Notes: generated by a model not told the origin, from the sequence alone. Counted from the first letter of the stretch, positions 1 to 9,047 are shown. The stretch is DNA of 55,647 bases from Afipia sp. (GCA_030652315.1 JAUSAX010000147.1:1-55647); one strand, 5' to 3'. Program-made: numbers and translations.

Positions 1-305
1 CGGATCGCGTTGTCGATATGCGATCCGAACGTCATGCCGGCGTCGTAGCGGTTGAACAGCGGTGGGAAAATCTGCATCGGCAACACAGCCGACATGAACA
101 GCGGATTGCGCGATAACGCCCCGCGCACCATGTCGCCCAACTCACGCGCCTCGGCGGACTCCTCGGGCAATTGCAGATTGAACTTGACCTTGCCCGACTG
201 ATGACCCGCGGTGACGTTGCCATCGACCCAAGCGCCCCTGGTCATGACGTCCTTGCAGCGTGCGACCTGATCGGGCGTCAGCACATTCGGAATGTGCAGC
301 ATCAT
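1..305 (-). CDS. piuC: PKHD-type Fe(II)/2-oxoglutarate hydroxylase (YbiX/PiuC family), 3' part beyond the left edge
   Basis: I translated this strand directly. It begins [14 protein letters not shown] and stays open to the left edge, giving 101 residues of a family that is usually about 225 long. The visible part ends in GSHIDNAI; H96 and D98 fit the HxD iron-binding pair of the double-stranded beta-helix dioxygenases, and the rest of the active site lies outside the window. Family members of this kind sit next to catecholate siderophore receptors (Fiu/YbiX, PiuA/PiuC), and here the receptor lies 137 bases upstream on the same strand, so co-transcription is likely. The real substrate of the family is not firmly established. 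Two adjacent ATG codons (303-305 and 300-302) are possible starts. Confidence 0.88.
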   Translation of the reverse strand, partial: MMLHIPNVLTPDQVARCKDVMTRGAWVDGNVTAGHQSGKVKFNLQLPEESAEARELGDMVRGALSRNPLFMSAVLPMQIFPPLFNRYDAGMTFGSHIDNAI

Positions 306-442
306 GGCGTCGGCTCCTTCATTGACACGACAGCGTTAGCGTCGAAACACCGTCGCTCCAAGCCCATTCGCATGGCCCAGTCCCCGCAACAACATGGCCG
401 CCCTCACCGGGCGGCCCGCTGCAGACATAACAGCATCCACCG

Positions 443-2890
443 TTACTTGACGTACGTCGCAGGCACCACCGCTGGCTCCGGCTCGAACCGGATGCGATAG
501 GTCAGAGATGCATAACGGCCCGATGCTGGCACCGCGTGACCAGCATAGTACTGCGCGTAATACATCGCATCCCCGATGTTGTAGACGTTGAGCTGCAGCG
601 TCGAATTGCGCGTGACCTTGTAGGCCGCCATCGCATCGAACTTCCAGAACGATGGCACGTAGGACGTGTTGGTGGTGTTCACGAAAGCATCATCCTGGTA
701 TTGCGCACCGCCGCCGATGGTGAGATCCGGCGTGATGGCATAGGACGTCCACAGGTTGAAGTTGTTATGCGGCGTGTTCGGCAAAGCACGGCCGCGCTCG
801 GCACCGTTGGTGGTATTAACAATCTCAGACTGAAGATAGCTGTAGCCTGCGAAAATCTGCCATTTGTCGGTCAAAGCGCCAGCAACACCGAATTCGACAC
901 CATCGACACGGGCGAGACCGTCAAGCACCAGCACCTGATTCGCGCTGGAGACCGACGCATCGAGCGGAATGCGAAGGTTGGTCTTCTCGATGCGGAAGAT
1001 TGCTCCACTGAGGCTGAGCTTGTTGTTGAGGAAGTCAGCCTTGGCGCCAACCTCGATGGTGTTGTTCTTTTCGGGAGCGAGCAGCGGATTCGCGGCGTTG
1101 TTCGTTGCGCTCGAGAGCACGCCAAATTCCGCCGATGGATTGAACGACACGCCGTAAGCTGCGTACACGCTGGAATTCTTGGTCGGATGGAACACACCGC
1201 CCACGCGCCAGCTTGTCATATCGTCTGTACGAGACAGGTTCCGATTGGCGACCGTGGCATTGCCAGGGTCTCCGAACTTGGCCTCGTAATGGTCTTGCCG
1301 GATCGAGCCGAGCACCTCGAAGTACTCGTTGATCTTGATCTGATCGAACGCGTAGGCCGCCAACGTGACGGTCTCGGTCGAGAGTGATGTGTTGTACCCG
1401 TTGAACACGCCGCCGTATGACGTATCGACCGGATAGAAAGCATTGGTTCGGCAAAGCGGCACGGTATTGGGCGGGTTAGGCGCAGCGGGAACGGCTGGAT
1501 CGCAGAGATTGCTCGCCGACGATCCTCTGGCGCGCTGCTGGTAGCGTGTTTCACGCGTGGCTTCGAGCCCGGCCGAGAACGTGTGCAACAACGAGCCGGT
1601 ATAGAACTTGCCGCCAATGTCGGTCTGGTTCGTCAGCAACGTATTGTCGGTTTCGATCTGGAAGTGCTGCCGCCCGATGGTCATCTGGTCCACCGGGTAG
1701 TTGTAAGAAGCTGGAGGGAGCGTTCCAGGAAATGGCGTGTTCGCAGCATTGCCGAGGGAGCGCGGCGCGGTGTTGATCGCAAAACGATCGTTGCTCACGT
1801 AACGCGTCGCGTTGCTGATCTTGAGATCGGGCGCGAGGTCGCGCTCGAGCTTGACCGTACCGATATGGGTGTTGGTTTGCACGACGTCGGCCAGCGGGCC
1901 GTTCTTGACGCCGTACCATGTGTTGCGCGGCACCGGGATCGGCGTCGTCGCCTGCCCGTTGCCGTAATAGCCCTGACTTGTCAGAACACCGTTTGAGTTC
2001 CGCGCCGGTGCCGGAAGGTACGGCACGCCGTAATCAGGAACGCTTTCTTCGCCCTGATAAATGTAGCTGATGATCGCCCGCGTTTCCGGATTCAAATCGA
2101 CCTTGATCGACGGCGCAACGCCCCATCGCTTGACGCCGACATTGTCGCGCCCCGGAGTCGGCATGTCCTGATACATCGCGGCGATGCGTCCGGAGACGTT
2201 GTCCTTCTTGCCGCTGGCGTCGAGTTCGGTGCGGTAACCGCCCGCGGTGGTGCCGGTGACGAAGCCTTCGATGTAAGGAATGCCGGTCGGCAGCTTGGTG
2301 ACGAGGTTGATGGCACCGCCAGTCGAACCGCGTCCGAACGCGAACGCCGACGGCCCCTTGTAGACCTCAACCCGATCGACGTTGAACAGGTCGCGCGTGT
2401 ACCAGCCCGGATCGCGGATGCCGTCACGGAAGATGTCGCCGCGCGCGGCAAAGCCGCGGATAATCGGTGTGTCGCCCTGGTTACCGCCTTCGCCGGCCGC
2501 AAAGGTGATGCCGGGCACCGTGCGCAGCGCGTCCTCCATGCTGGTGAGACGCTGTTCCTGAAGCACCTGCTGGGTGACGACGTTGACCGTCTGCGGCGTG
2601 TTGAGCAGCGGCGTCGGAATGCGCGAGACCTGCGGAGCGGAGGCCTGATAGCCGCCAGCGCCGCCATTGCCGGCGGTTTCCTGCACGTCGATGGTCGGAA
2701 GCGCTTCCTGCGCCATCGCGTTTGTCGCCAGCATTACCGACGCGAGGCCGAGCATCGCAGTTCCGGGCTTTCGCACCGAAGCGCGGATGAAGGGCGGCGA
2801 TGAGGTTGCAGTCTGCGGCGCGGCGGCAACGCTATCGTGCTTCTGGTTCTTCTTCGACTTGATAATCTTGTTGAACCTGTTCCGACGCAT
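443..2890 (-). CDS. TonB-dependent siderophore receptor (Fiu/PiuA-like, catecholate type)
   Basis: Outer-membrane gated channel for ferric siderophores, about 815 residues. A basic N-terminus is followed by a hydrophobic segment ending AMAQ (signal peptide), a short sequence EALPTIDVQE, then the plug domain with VPGITFAAGEGG, RGFAARGDIFRDGIRD and the conserved VEVYKGPSAFAFGRGSTGG, and a long 22-strand-type barrel. The frame extends to an ATG at 2923, but ATG 2890 has a GGGG-rich ribosome binding site 7 bases upstream and 2923 has none, so I chose 2890. The barrel end YRIRF is followed by an unusual 12-residue tail instead of ending in an aromatic residue. Downstream lies the PiuC-like gene; upstream is a divergent PiuB-like gene with an iron-type operator. 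Transcription is probably iron-repressed; that is inference. Confidence 0.93.
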   Translation of the reverse strand: MRRNRFNKIIKSKKNQKHDSVAAAPQTATSSPPFIRASVRKPGTAMLGLASVMLATNAMAQEALPTIDVQETAGNGGAGGYQASAPQVSRIPTPLLNTPQTVNVVTQQVLQEQRLTSMEDALRTVPGITFAAGEGGNQGDTPIIRGFAARGDIFRDGIRDPGWYTRDLFNVDRVEVYKGPSAFAFGRGSTGGAINLVTKLPTGIPYIEGFVTGTTAGGYRTELDASGKKDNVSGRIAAMYQDMPTPGRDNVGVKRWGVAPSIKVDLNPETRAIISYIYQGEESVPDYGVPYLPAPARNSNGVLTSQGYYGNGQATTPIPVPRNTWYGVKNGPLADVVQTNTHIGTVKLERDLAPDLKISNATRYVSNDRFAINTAPRSLGNAANTPFPGTLPPASYNYPVDQMTIGRQHFQIETDNTLLTNQTDIGGKFYTGSLLHTFSAGLEATRETRYQQRARGSSASNLCDPAVPAAPNPPNTVPLCRTNAFYPVDTSYGGVFNGYNTSLSTETVTLAAYAFDQIKINEYFEVLGSIRQDHYEAKFGDPGNATVANRNLSRTDDMTSWRVGGVFHPTKNSSVYAAYGVSFNPSAEFGVLSSATNNAANPLLAPEKNNTIEVGAKADFLNNKLSLSGAIFRIEKTNLRIPLDASVSSANQVLVLDGLARVDGVEFGVAGALTDKWQIFAGYSYLQSEIVNTTNGAERGRALPNTPHNNFNLWTSYAITPDLTIGGGAQYQDDAFVNTTNTSYVPSFWKFDAMAAYKVTRNSTLQLNVYNIGDAMYYAQYYAGHAVPASGRYASLTYRIRFEPEPAVVPATYVK

Positions 2891-3090
2891 CGCTTTGCCC
2901 CACCGTCTCAAGATGCCGCGCATTCATTTGAACGGCGATTTCAAGGCAGCTTTTGAAAAATGCAGACGGGCAGGGCAAGGCTTTGAAATTAGAACTTCTG
3001 CAAACTGCGAGATCTGGCGCGTTCGGCAATTGCAGCGATATGCGCTGTGCGACTAGAAGAAGTAGATCATGCGCATTGCCGTTGCGCCTC

Positions 3091-3130
3091 TTTAGAATCT
3101 CTCTAGAGCAAAGCTTAGAACCAATCTAAA
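3091..3130. promoter_or_regulatory. Tandem Irr-like iron control elements (ICE) in the divergent promoter
   Basis: Two imperfect inverted repeats follow each other: TTTAGAATCTCTCTAGA at 3091-3107 and CTTAGAACCAATCTAAA at 3114-3130. Both resemble the rhizobial Irr/ICE pattern of TTTAGAA and TTCTAAA halves separated by about three bases; the second has one mismatch per half. Their starts are 23 bases apart, about two helical turns. The second copy runs into the A of the downstream ATG at 3130. Irr binding at such a site would be expected to block or modulate transcription toward the PiuB-like gene and could also act on the receptor on the other side. Confidence 0.55.
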
Positions 3131-4302
3131 TGTCAGCACCAGTTTCAACGACACATCGACGCGGATCGCTGAAGCGGCTCTGGCGCAACATTCATCTGTG
3201 GCTCGGCATCGGCCTGTTCATTCTGCTGGTGCCTGTTGCACTGTCCGGCGCGATCCTCGTCTATCACGATGACATCGGCGAGTTCATGAGCATGCCGCGC
3301 GGTGCAGTTGCGCCGTCGAAACCGACGGACATCGCGCTCGCCGTCGGCAATGCGCGCAAGGCCGCGGGTGACGGCTTCACCCCGATGTCCATCAGCTTTC
3401 CCGAAGACAATCGCGTGCCGCTGACAATCGCGTTGCGCGGACCTGCGGCGAAGGGCGAACGCCCGGTGCGTCTCACCGCGACCATCGATCGTCACGACGC
3501 GCATGTGCTCAGCGTCGCCAACTTCCGCAACACGTTCTTCGGCTTCATGCACGTGTTCCATGAGAACCTGACCATTCCGGACTACGGACGCAGCATCGTC
3601 GGATGGACCGGCGTTGCGATGCTGACGCTGTCGCTCACCGGCCTGTATCTGTGGTGGCCGCGGCAAGGCCAATGGTCGCGCGCCTTCGTGTGGCGGCGCA
3701 GCCCGGCGACATCGTCCAACCTGCATTACATCACCGGCTTCTGGATCTGCTTTCCGCTGGCGCTGATCTCGTTGACCGGAATTTATCTCGCTTGGCCGCA
3801 ACAGGGACGCGAACTCCTGTCGTCGATCGCACCGATGACCGAGCAGCAGCGCGGCGGACCGCGCGGCCAGGTGATGGCTAACACGGCGCGTTCTCCAGCC
3901 GAGATTTTCGCAGCCGCGTCCGCGCGTCCGAATTCGTCCGTCGATGCGATCTTCTTTCCCAATCCGCAAACCGGCGCGTGGCGCGTCAGGCTTCGTGAAG
4001 ACGGCAAGATCGAACCAGTGACGATCATGATCAACGACCGCAGCGGCGACATCAGCGTCGTTCAGCCGCTGTCGGGAGACCGGACCGCGTCATGGATTCG
4101 CTGGCTGCACGAAGGCAGTCATTCGGGCGAAGTCTGGCGCTTCGTCGTATTCCTGAGCGGCATCATGCCGGCAGTGCTCGGCGTCACCGGCATCCTGGTC
4201 TGGCTCCGTCAGCGCCGTCAGCGCGCGCTGATGAAGACGAACACACCGCACGTTCCGGCGAACAAGTCGCGTCCGGTCGGCGACGCCGCGCCCGCGGAAT
4301 AA
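3130..4302 (+). CDS. piuB: PepSY-associated transmembrane protein, PiuB-like
   Basis: Inner-membrane protein of 390 residues. It has the pattern of the PepSY_TM family: an N-terminal helix (IHLWLGIGLFILLVPVALSGAILVYHD split by two histidines), a periplasmic PepSY-type region, a central pair of helices around GWTGVAMLTLSLTGLYLWWPR and NLHYITGFWICFPLALISLTGIYLAWPQ, and a last helix near residues 342-362. Histidines in helices (H18, H198) are typical; related proteins reduce iron or act with siderophore receptors. The neighbours (catecholate receptor, PiuC-like hydroxylase) complete a piuABC-like set. ATG 3130 has no ribosome binding site because the ICE-like repeat abuts it, so the message may be leaderless; no good downstream start is visible. 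Confidence 0.82.
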   Translation: MSAPVSTTHRRGSLKRLWRNIHLWLGIGLFILLVPVALSGAILVYHDDIGEFMSMPRGAVAPSKPTDIALAVGNARKAAGDGFTPMSISFPEDNRVPLTIALRGPAAKGERPVRLTATIDRHDAHVLSVANFRNTFFGFMHVFHENLTIPDYGRSIVGWTGVAMLTLSLTGLYLWWPRQGQWSRAFVWRRSPATSSNLHYITGFWICFPLALISLTGIYLAWPQQGRELLSSIAPMTEQQRGGPRGQVMANTARSPAEIFAAASARPNSSVDAIFFPNPQTGAWRVRLREDGKIEPVTIMINDRSGDISVVQPLSGDRTASWIRWLHEGSHSGEVWRFVVFLSGIMPAVLGVTGILVWLRQRRQRALMKTNTPHVPANKSRPVGDAAPAE

Positions 4303-4332
4303 CACCATCTGACACGTGCTGGTTCTGCACTT

Positions 4333-4363
4333 CACCGGGAGCGCGCATCGCGCGCCTCCGGTG
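4333..4363. terminator. GC-rich hairpin after piuB
   Basis: CACCGG at 4333-4338 pairs with CCGGTG at 4358-4363, and GCGCG at 4341-4345 pairs with CGCGC at 4351-4355 inside it. It lies 30 bases after the piuB stop. There is no U-run, so it could act as an RNA-stabilising hairpin or a weak terminator. Confidence 0.4.
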
Positions 4364-4438
4364 ACGCGCTGTCGGCTGCCCGCTTTTCCCCCTGATCCGC
4401 CGCTTCGAGTTCTTGAGAATCAATCGCAAGACCCCTGT

Positions 4439-4453
4439 TGCGAATAGTTCGCA
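4439..4453. promoter_or_regulatory. Perfect palindrome upstream of the ZnuD-like receptor, candidate Fur/Zur-family operator
   Basis: TGCGAA TAG TTCGCA is a perfect 6-3-6 inverted repeat 44 bases upstream of the receptor start. Read as 7-1-7 it keeps the TG..AAT.A.TT..CA skeleton of Fur-family sites. A second, weaker dyad TTGAGAATCAATCGCAA lies just upstream (4412-4428). The metal that controls it cannot be read from the sequence. Confidence 0.45.
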
Positions 4454-4496
4454 TTTGCATTATTAACTTCCGGCGAGTTGTGGCGTTGGGGGCAAA

Positions 4497-6608
4497 ATGC
4501 GTTTGAAATCATGGGTTTCCGCAGCAGGCATGGCCTGCGTATCGGTGACGGGGGCCGGCGTCGGCCACGGTCAGGCCCAGGAAGTCCTGCCCGAGATCGC
4601 AGTGTCCGCCCCGGCCCCGACAGCGAACTCATCCAACGACGGGCTGCAGCGCGGACCACTCAACGTCATCGACGATACTTTTCAATCGACCACCGCGATT
4701 GCCGGCCGCGAGATTCAACGCAGCAACGCGGCTTCGCTCGCCGATGTGCTGTCCACATTGCCGGGCGTCGCGTCATCGACCTTCGCGCCGGGCGCCAGTC
4801 GCCCCAACATCCGCGGCCTCGACGACTATCGCGTGCGCGTGCAGGAAAACGGCATCGGCAGCCAGGACGCATCCGACTTCAGTCAGGATCACGCCGTGCC
4901 GATCGATCCGCTCAGTGCCGACAAGGTCGAGGTGATCCGCGGACCGGCCACGCTTCGCTACGGATCGCAGGCGATCGGCGGCGTGGTGAGCGCCACCAAC
5001 AATCGTATTCCAGAGAAACTGGTGCAGGACGGTTTCAGCGCGCGGTTCAAGGGCGGTGCTTCGTCGGTGGACAACGGTCTCGACGGCGCGGTGAGCCTCG
5101 ACGCCAGCGGCAACAACGTCGCGATCCATGCCGATGCCTATGGCCGGCGCGCGGGCGATTACCGGATTCCCGGCGGCGTGCAGGCCAACACGCGGCTGCA
5201 GAGCGAAGGACAATCCGTCGGAGGCTCCTACATTTTCGACGGCGGCTACATCGGCACCGCGATCCAGCACATCACCAGCCTCTATCACATCCCCGGCGTG
5301 ATCGATGCGCCGCAGAACCTGCGCATCGACATGGAACAGACGAAATGGACCAGCAAGGGCGAGTTGCGCGCGCCGATCGACGGCATCGACGCGGTGCGCT
5401 TCACCTTCGGCGCCAGCAACTACAAGCACGACGAACTCGGCCTCAACGGCAACGGCGTCGATGTGGTGAAGAACATCATCAAGAACCGCGAGGTGGAAGG
5501 CCGTTTCGAACTGGATCACGCGGCGATCGCAACCGCCATGGGCGCGCTGACCGGAACATGGGGTGCGCAATTCGGCCAGCGCGACCTTGGCACCGACGGC
5601 AGCCTCGGCGGCCTGCTGGCGCCAACCAAGACCAACACCGCCGCGGCCTTCGCCTTCGAGCAGATTCAGTTCACCGACACGCTGCGGATGCAGGCCGCGG
5701 CCCGTATCGAGAACCACATCGTCAAGGGAATGGCGCCGACCTTCCCGGCCGACTTTCTGCCGCCGCCCAACACTTTTTCTGAAGAGCCCGCGCGGCGAAC
5801 CTTCACGCCGAAAAGCGCCAGCCTCGGTGTGTTGAAAGACCTGCCGTGGGACTTGGTGGCCACGCTCAACGCGCAATATGTGCAGCGCGCGCCCGCTGCA
5901 CCTGAACTTTTCTCGCGCGGCTCCGACGGCGCGTCAGGAACCTTCGTGATCGGAAATCCGGATCTCAAGATCGAGACCGCGCAGACCGCCGAAATCGGTC
6001 TCAAGCGCGCCAAGGGACAGTTGCGGTTCGAGACCAGTCTCTACTACACGCGCTATCAGGATTTCATCTTCAAGCAGGTCACCGGGAACTTCTGCACGGA
6101 TACGTTCGCTACCTGCGGCGCCGCCGGTCCGCTGACTCAGGTCGCCTATGGCCAGCGCGACGCGATCTTCCGGGGCGCGGAAGTCGCGGCTCAGCTCGAC
6201 GTCACGCCGCTCGGCGACGGCATGTTCGGCGTCGACGGGCAGTATGACATTGTGCGCGCGACCTTCACCGATGGAACCAACGTGCCACGCATCGCGCCGA
6301 TGCGCGCCGGCGGTGGCCTCTGGTGGCGCAGCGCCGAATGGTACACGCGGGTCGGCCTGCTGCACGCATTTGCGCAGAACGACGTGTCGTTCAACGAGAC
6401 ACCGACCGACGGATACAATCTGCTCAGGGCAGAGGTGAGCTACACGCATACGTTCAACAGGACCGACAGCGGACCGCGCGAAATGACTATCGGCCTCGCC
6501 GGCGACAACCTGCTCAACGAGCGGATTCGCAATCATATTTCCTTCAAGAAAGCTGAAGTTCTGCAGCCCGGCCTTGGCGTGCGGGTGTTCACGAACGTGA
6601 GGTTCTGA
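4497..6608 (+). CDS. TonB-dependent outer-membrane receptor, ZnuD-like
   Basis: Receptor of 703 residues with a signal peptide ending near GHGQAQ, a plug domain (residues about 60-180) and a barrel that ends in the expected aromatic residue (VFTNVRF). The plug carries RPNIRGLDDYRVRVQENG, SDFSQDHAVPIDPL and VEVIRGPATLRYGSQAIGG; the SDFS.DHA segment resembles the zinc receptor ZnuD of Neisseria. It lacks an obvious His-rich loop, so the substrate (zinc, another metal complex or heme) is uncertain. ATG 4497 follows a GTTGGGGGCAAA leader. ExbB, ExbD and TonB follow on the same strand after 254 bases, so this receptor probably has its own energy source. A palindromic operator lies upstream. Confidence 0.9.
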   Translation: MRLKSWVSAAGMACVSVTGAGVGHGQAQEVLPEIAVSAPAPTANSSNDGLQRGPLNVIDDTFQSTTAIAGREIQRSNAASLADVLSTLPGVASSTFAPGASRPNIRGLDDYRVRVQENGIGSQDASDFSQDHAVPIDPLSADKVEVIRGPATLRYGSQAIGGVVSATNNRIPEKLVQDGFSARFKGGASSVDNGLDGAVSLDASGNNVAIHADAYGRRAGDYRIPGGVQANTRLQSEGQSVGGSYIFDGGYIGTAIQHITSLYHIPGVIDAPQNLRIDMEQTKWTSKGELRAPIDGIDAVRFTFGASNYKHDELGLNGNGVDVVKNIIKNREVEGRFELDHAAIATAMGALTGTWGAQFGQRDLGTDGSLGGLLAPTKTNTAAAFAFEQIQFTDTLRMQAAARIENHIVKGMAPTFPADFLPPPNTFSEEPARRTFTPKSASLGVLKDLPWDLVATLNAQYVQRAPAAPELFSRGSDGASGTFVIGNPDLKIETAQTAEIGLKRAKGQLRFETSLYYTRYQDFIFKQVTGNFCTDTFATCGAAGPLTQVAYGQRDAIFRGAEVAAQLDVTPLGDGMFGVDGQYDIVRATFTDGTNVPRIAPMRAGGGLWWRSAEWYTRVGLLHAFAQNDVSFNETPTDGYNLLRAEVSYTHTFNRTDSGPREMTIGLAGDNLLNERIRNHISFKKAEVLQPGLGVRVFTNVRF

Positions 6609-6622
6609 TGGGCGCGGAAACT

Positions 6623-6641
6623 CTGGAATCGTTCCAGTTTT
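6623..6641 (+). terminator. Short hairpin with T-run after the ZnuD-like receptor
   Basis: CTGGAA (6623-6628) and TTCCAG (6632-6637) form a perfect 6-base stem with loop TCG, followed by TTTT. It starts 15 bases after the stop codon. It may be a weak terminator separating the receptor from exbB. The same symmetric sequence could also be a regulator site. Confidence 0.4.
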
Positions 6642-6862
6642 GGCGAAATCTAGGCCTGCGGTGGCGACAAGGACACCGCAGTGCATTATTCTGAAAATGA
6701 AACTTGCCTCCCGGCAATGGCCATGGCCGCGGTGCCTCGCCGCGGATTTGCCGGCGAGAGCTTTGGGCGAAAACTGCAAGACGGCGAAAACTGCGAAACA
6801 GCAAGCCATCCGACGTTGACCCGATGTCGGCTGCAAACGCGATTTGAAGAAGCGGAGAGCAT

Positions 6863-7804
6863 ATGACCAATACAAAAAAGGCTGCCGGATCATTGGTCTT
6901 GCTTGCCGCTGCAACCTCTTTGATGATTGCGCAGGCCTTTGCACAAATGCCTTCAGCGCCGACACCAGTTGCGCCAACGCAAGCTTCTCCTGCACTCACT
7001 GCGCCCACCACTCAGGCACCCGCTGCTCCGGCACCCGCGATGCAGCAGCCTGCCGCTCAGGTGCAAGCCCCCGCTGCTCAAACACCGGTCATTGGGCAGA
7101 CAGCAAAGAATCCCGCGCTGCCGCACAACCTGTCGCCGTGGGGCATGTTCATGGGCGCGGACATCGTCGTCAAAATCGTGATGATCGGACTGGCGTTCGC
7201 CTCGCTCATCACCTGGACGATCTGCGTCGCGAAGCTGCTTGAACTGCGCCACGAGACCAAGCGCGCGAAGAAGCGCATCAAGGTTCTCGGCAATGACATC
7301 TCGCTGATGGAAGCCGAGCGTGATGCCCGCAGCGGCAAGGATGCAGTATCGCGACTGGTGCAATCCGCAGCAGCAGAAGCTGCGCTGTCGGACACCATCA
7401 ACGATGAAGGCTTCAAGGATCGCGTCGAACTGCGGCTCAGCCGCGTCGAGGCGGCGATGTCGCGACGAATTTCGCGCGGCACCGGCATGCTCGCCACCAT
7501 CGGCGCGACCGCGCCGTTCGTCGGCCTGTTCGGCACGGTGTGGGGCATCATGAACTCCTTCATCGGCATTTCCGAAGCCCATACCACCAACCTCGCGGTG
7601 GTCGCGCCCGGCATCGCCGAAGCGCTGCTCGCGACCGCGATGGGCCTGATCGCGGCTATTCCCGCGGTCGTGATCTACAATCATCTCGTCCGCATGATCA
7701 CGGCCTACCGCGCGCTGCTCGGCGATGCGACGGCGCAGGTGATGCTGCTCATCAGCCGCGACCAGGGCCGACGTTCACTGCGCCTCGCGCGCGCGGCGGA
7801 GTAA
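6863..7804 (+). CDS. exbB: Biopolymer transport protein ExbB
   Basis: Proton-channel subunit of the TonB motor, 313 residues. The N-terminus has a signal-like helix (residues 8-29) and a long alanine/proline/glutamine-rich periplasmic stretch to about residue 85, an extension common in alphaproteobacterial ExbB. Three MotA/ExbB helices follow: near 100-120, then GMLATIGATAPFVGLFGTVWGIM (about 208-230) and APGIAEALLATAMGLIAAIPAVV (about 248-270), which carry the small-residue packing and polar positions of the channel. The start has GGAGAGC as ribosome binding site. ExbD begins 4 bases after its stop, so translational coupling is likely. Confidence 0.95.
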   Translation: MTNTKKAAGSLVLLAAATSLMIAQAFAQMPSAPTPVAPTQASPALTAPTTQAPAAPAPAMQQPAAQVQAPAAQTPVIGQTAKNPALPHNLSPWGMFMGADIVVKIVMIGLAFASLITWTICVAKLLELRHETKRAKKRIKVLGNDISLMEAERDARSGKDAVSRLVQSAAAEAALSDTINDEGFKDRVELRLSRVEAAMSRRISRGTGMLATIGATAPFVGLFGTVWGIMNSFIGISEAHTTNLAVVAPGIAEALLATAMGLIAAIPAVVIYNHLVRMITAYRALLGDATAQVMLLISRDQGRRSLRLARAAE

Positions 7805-7808
7805 GGTC

Positions 7809-8240
7809 ATGGGCGCACGTCTGGGCGGAAAAGTCGGCGGTTCGGATGACGATCTGACCGAGACCCACGAGATCAACGTCACGCCGTTCATCGACGTGAT
7901 GCTGGTGCTTCTCATCATCTTCATGGTCGCAGCTCCGCTGGCGACGGTCGATATCGGCGTCGAGCTTCCGGCCTCTACGGCGACGCCGCCGCCGCGACCC
8001 GACAAGCCGGTCTTCATCACAGTGAAGCCGGATCTTTCGGTTGCGGTCGGCGAGAACATCGTTCCGCGCACAACGCTGATCGGCGCGCTCGACAGCGCCA
8101 CCAGCGGCAAGAAAGCCGATCCGGTTTTCCTGCGCGCCGACAAGAGCGTCCCCTACGGGGAACTGATGGACGTGATGAACCTGCTGCGCAACGCGGGCTA
8201 CCTCAAGGTGGCACTCGTCGGGCTCGACGCACGAAACTGA
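7809..8240 (+). CDS. exbD: Biopolymer transport protein ExbD
   Basis: 143-residue partner of ExbB. The motif INVTPFIDVMLVLLIIFMVAAPL (residues about 23-45) is the single transmembrane helix with the conserved aspartate (D30) that takes part in proton movement. The C-terminal periplasmic domain (FLRADKSVPYGELMDVMNLLRNAGYLKVALVG) is the peptidoglycan-side ExbD fold. It sits 4 bases after exbB and 18 bases before tonB in one operon. Confidence 0.96.
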   Translation: MGARLGGKVGGSDDDLTETHEINVTPFIDVMLVLLIIFMVAAPLATVDIGVELPASTATPPPRPDKPVFITVKPDLSVAVGENIVPRTTLIGALDSATSGKKADPVFLRADKSVPYGELMDVMNLLRNAGYLKVALVGLDARN

Positions 8241-8258
8241 GCAGAGAGCATCGCGGTA

Positions 8259-9011
8259 ATGAACACACTCGTCCTGCACGGACCGCCCGACATTTCAGAC
8301 GTTCGCCGCTGGGGTCTCGCGGCGGCGCTGGTCGTGGCGACGCATGTGGCGCTGATCGCGGGATTTGTTCTGTACACGCCGTCCATGCCGGACGCGATCG
8401 GCACGGCGTCGGAACCGATCATGCTCGATCTGGAATCCGCGCCGCAAACGCCGGAGCCGGTGCAGCAGGACATCGCTCCCGGTCCGCAGATGCAGGAAGC
8501 GGAGCCTCCCGCCCCCGAGCCTGAAAAGCAGCCGGATGTTGTCGAGGAACAGATCGCGCCGACGCCGCTGCAGGAAAAGGCCGAGGTCGTCGCGCCTCCG
8601 GAGAAGCCGAAGCCCAAACCGGAGCCGGTGAAGAAGAAGCCGAAGCCCGTCGTCGAGAAGCCGAAGAAGCCCACCGAAAATCCCGCGCCGCAGACCACCG
8701 CGACACCGCGCGCCGCGCAGGCCGCGCGCGCGAGCTACAACGGCATGCTCTCGGCACATCTCCAGCGCTACAAGCAGTATCCGTCGGGAGCGAAAGCGGC
8801 CGGCGAACAGGGCGTCGCGATGCTGAGCTTCACCGTCAACCGCAACGGCTCTGTGACGGGTGCGCGGCTGTCCAAATCCTCCGGATCGTCGGCACTGGAT
8901 GGCGAAACCATGGCGATGATCCACCGCGCCCAGCCGTTGCCATCGTTCCCAGCGGAAATGACGCAAAGCTCCGCGAGCTTCACCGTGCCGGTGCGCTTCT
9001 TCATCCGCTGA
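8259..9011 (+). CDS. tonB: TonB energy transducer
   Basis: 250-residue TonB. A single N-terminal transmembrane helix (about residues 17-38, AAALVVATHVALIAGFVLY) contains the conserved histidine of TonB anchors. It is followed by a long periplasmic linker of proline, glutamate and lysine repeats (PEPVQQD, KPKPEPVKKKPKP) that spans the periplasm, and a C-terminal TonB domain from about 165 (YNGMLSAHLQRYKQYPSGA, GVAMLSFTVNRNGSV, FTVPVRFFIR). Last gene of the exbB-exbD-tonB operon; it most likely serves both receptors in this block. Confidence 0.94.
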   Translation: MNTLVLHGPPDISDVRRWGLAAALVVATHVALIAGFVLYTPSMPDAIGTASEPIMLDLESAPQTPEPVQQDIAPGPQMQEAEPPAPEPEKQPDVVEEQIAPTPLQEKAEVVAPPEKPKPKPEPVKKKPKPVVEKPKKPTENPAPQTTATPRAAQAARASYNGMLSAHLQRYKQYPSGAKAAGEQGVAMLSFTVNRNGSVTGARLSKSSGSSALDGETMAMIHRAQPLPSFPAEMTQSSASFTVPVRFFIR

Positions 9012-9047
9012 CGGCATCCGCCGCCGCTTGATCGCCGCTCACGCCAG

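Noticed and set aside
536..1387. Plus-strand open frame of 283 codons inside the first receptor gene
   Set aside because: It lies fully antisense to the TonB receptor, has composition typical of a GC-rich shadow frame, and no recognisable domain.
6609..6862. Possible gene in the gap between the ZnuD-like receptor and exbB
   Set aside because: Only short frames with poor starts; the region is better explained as terminator plus exbB promoter.
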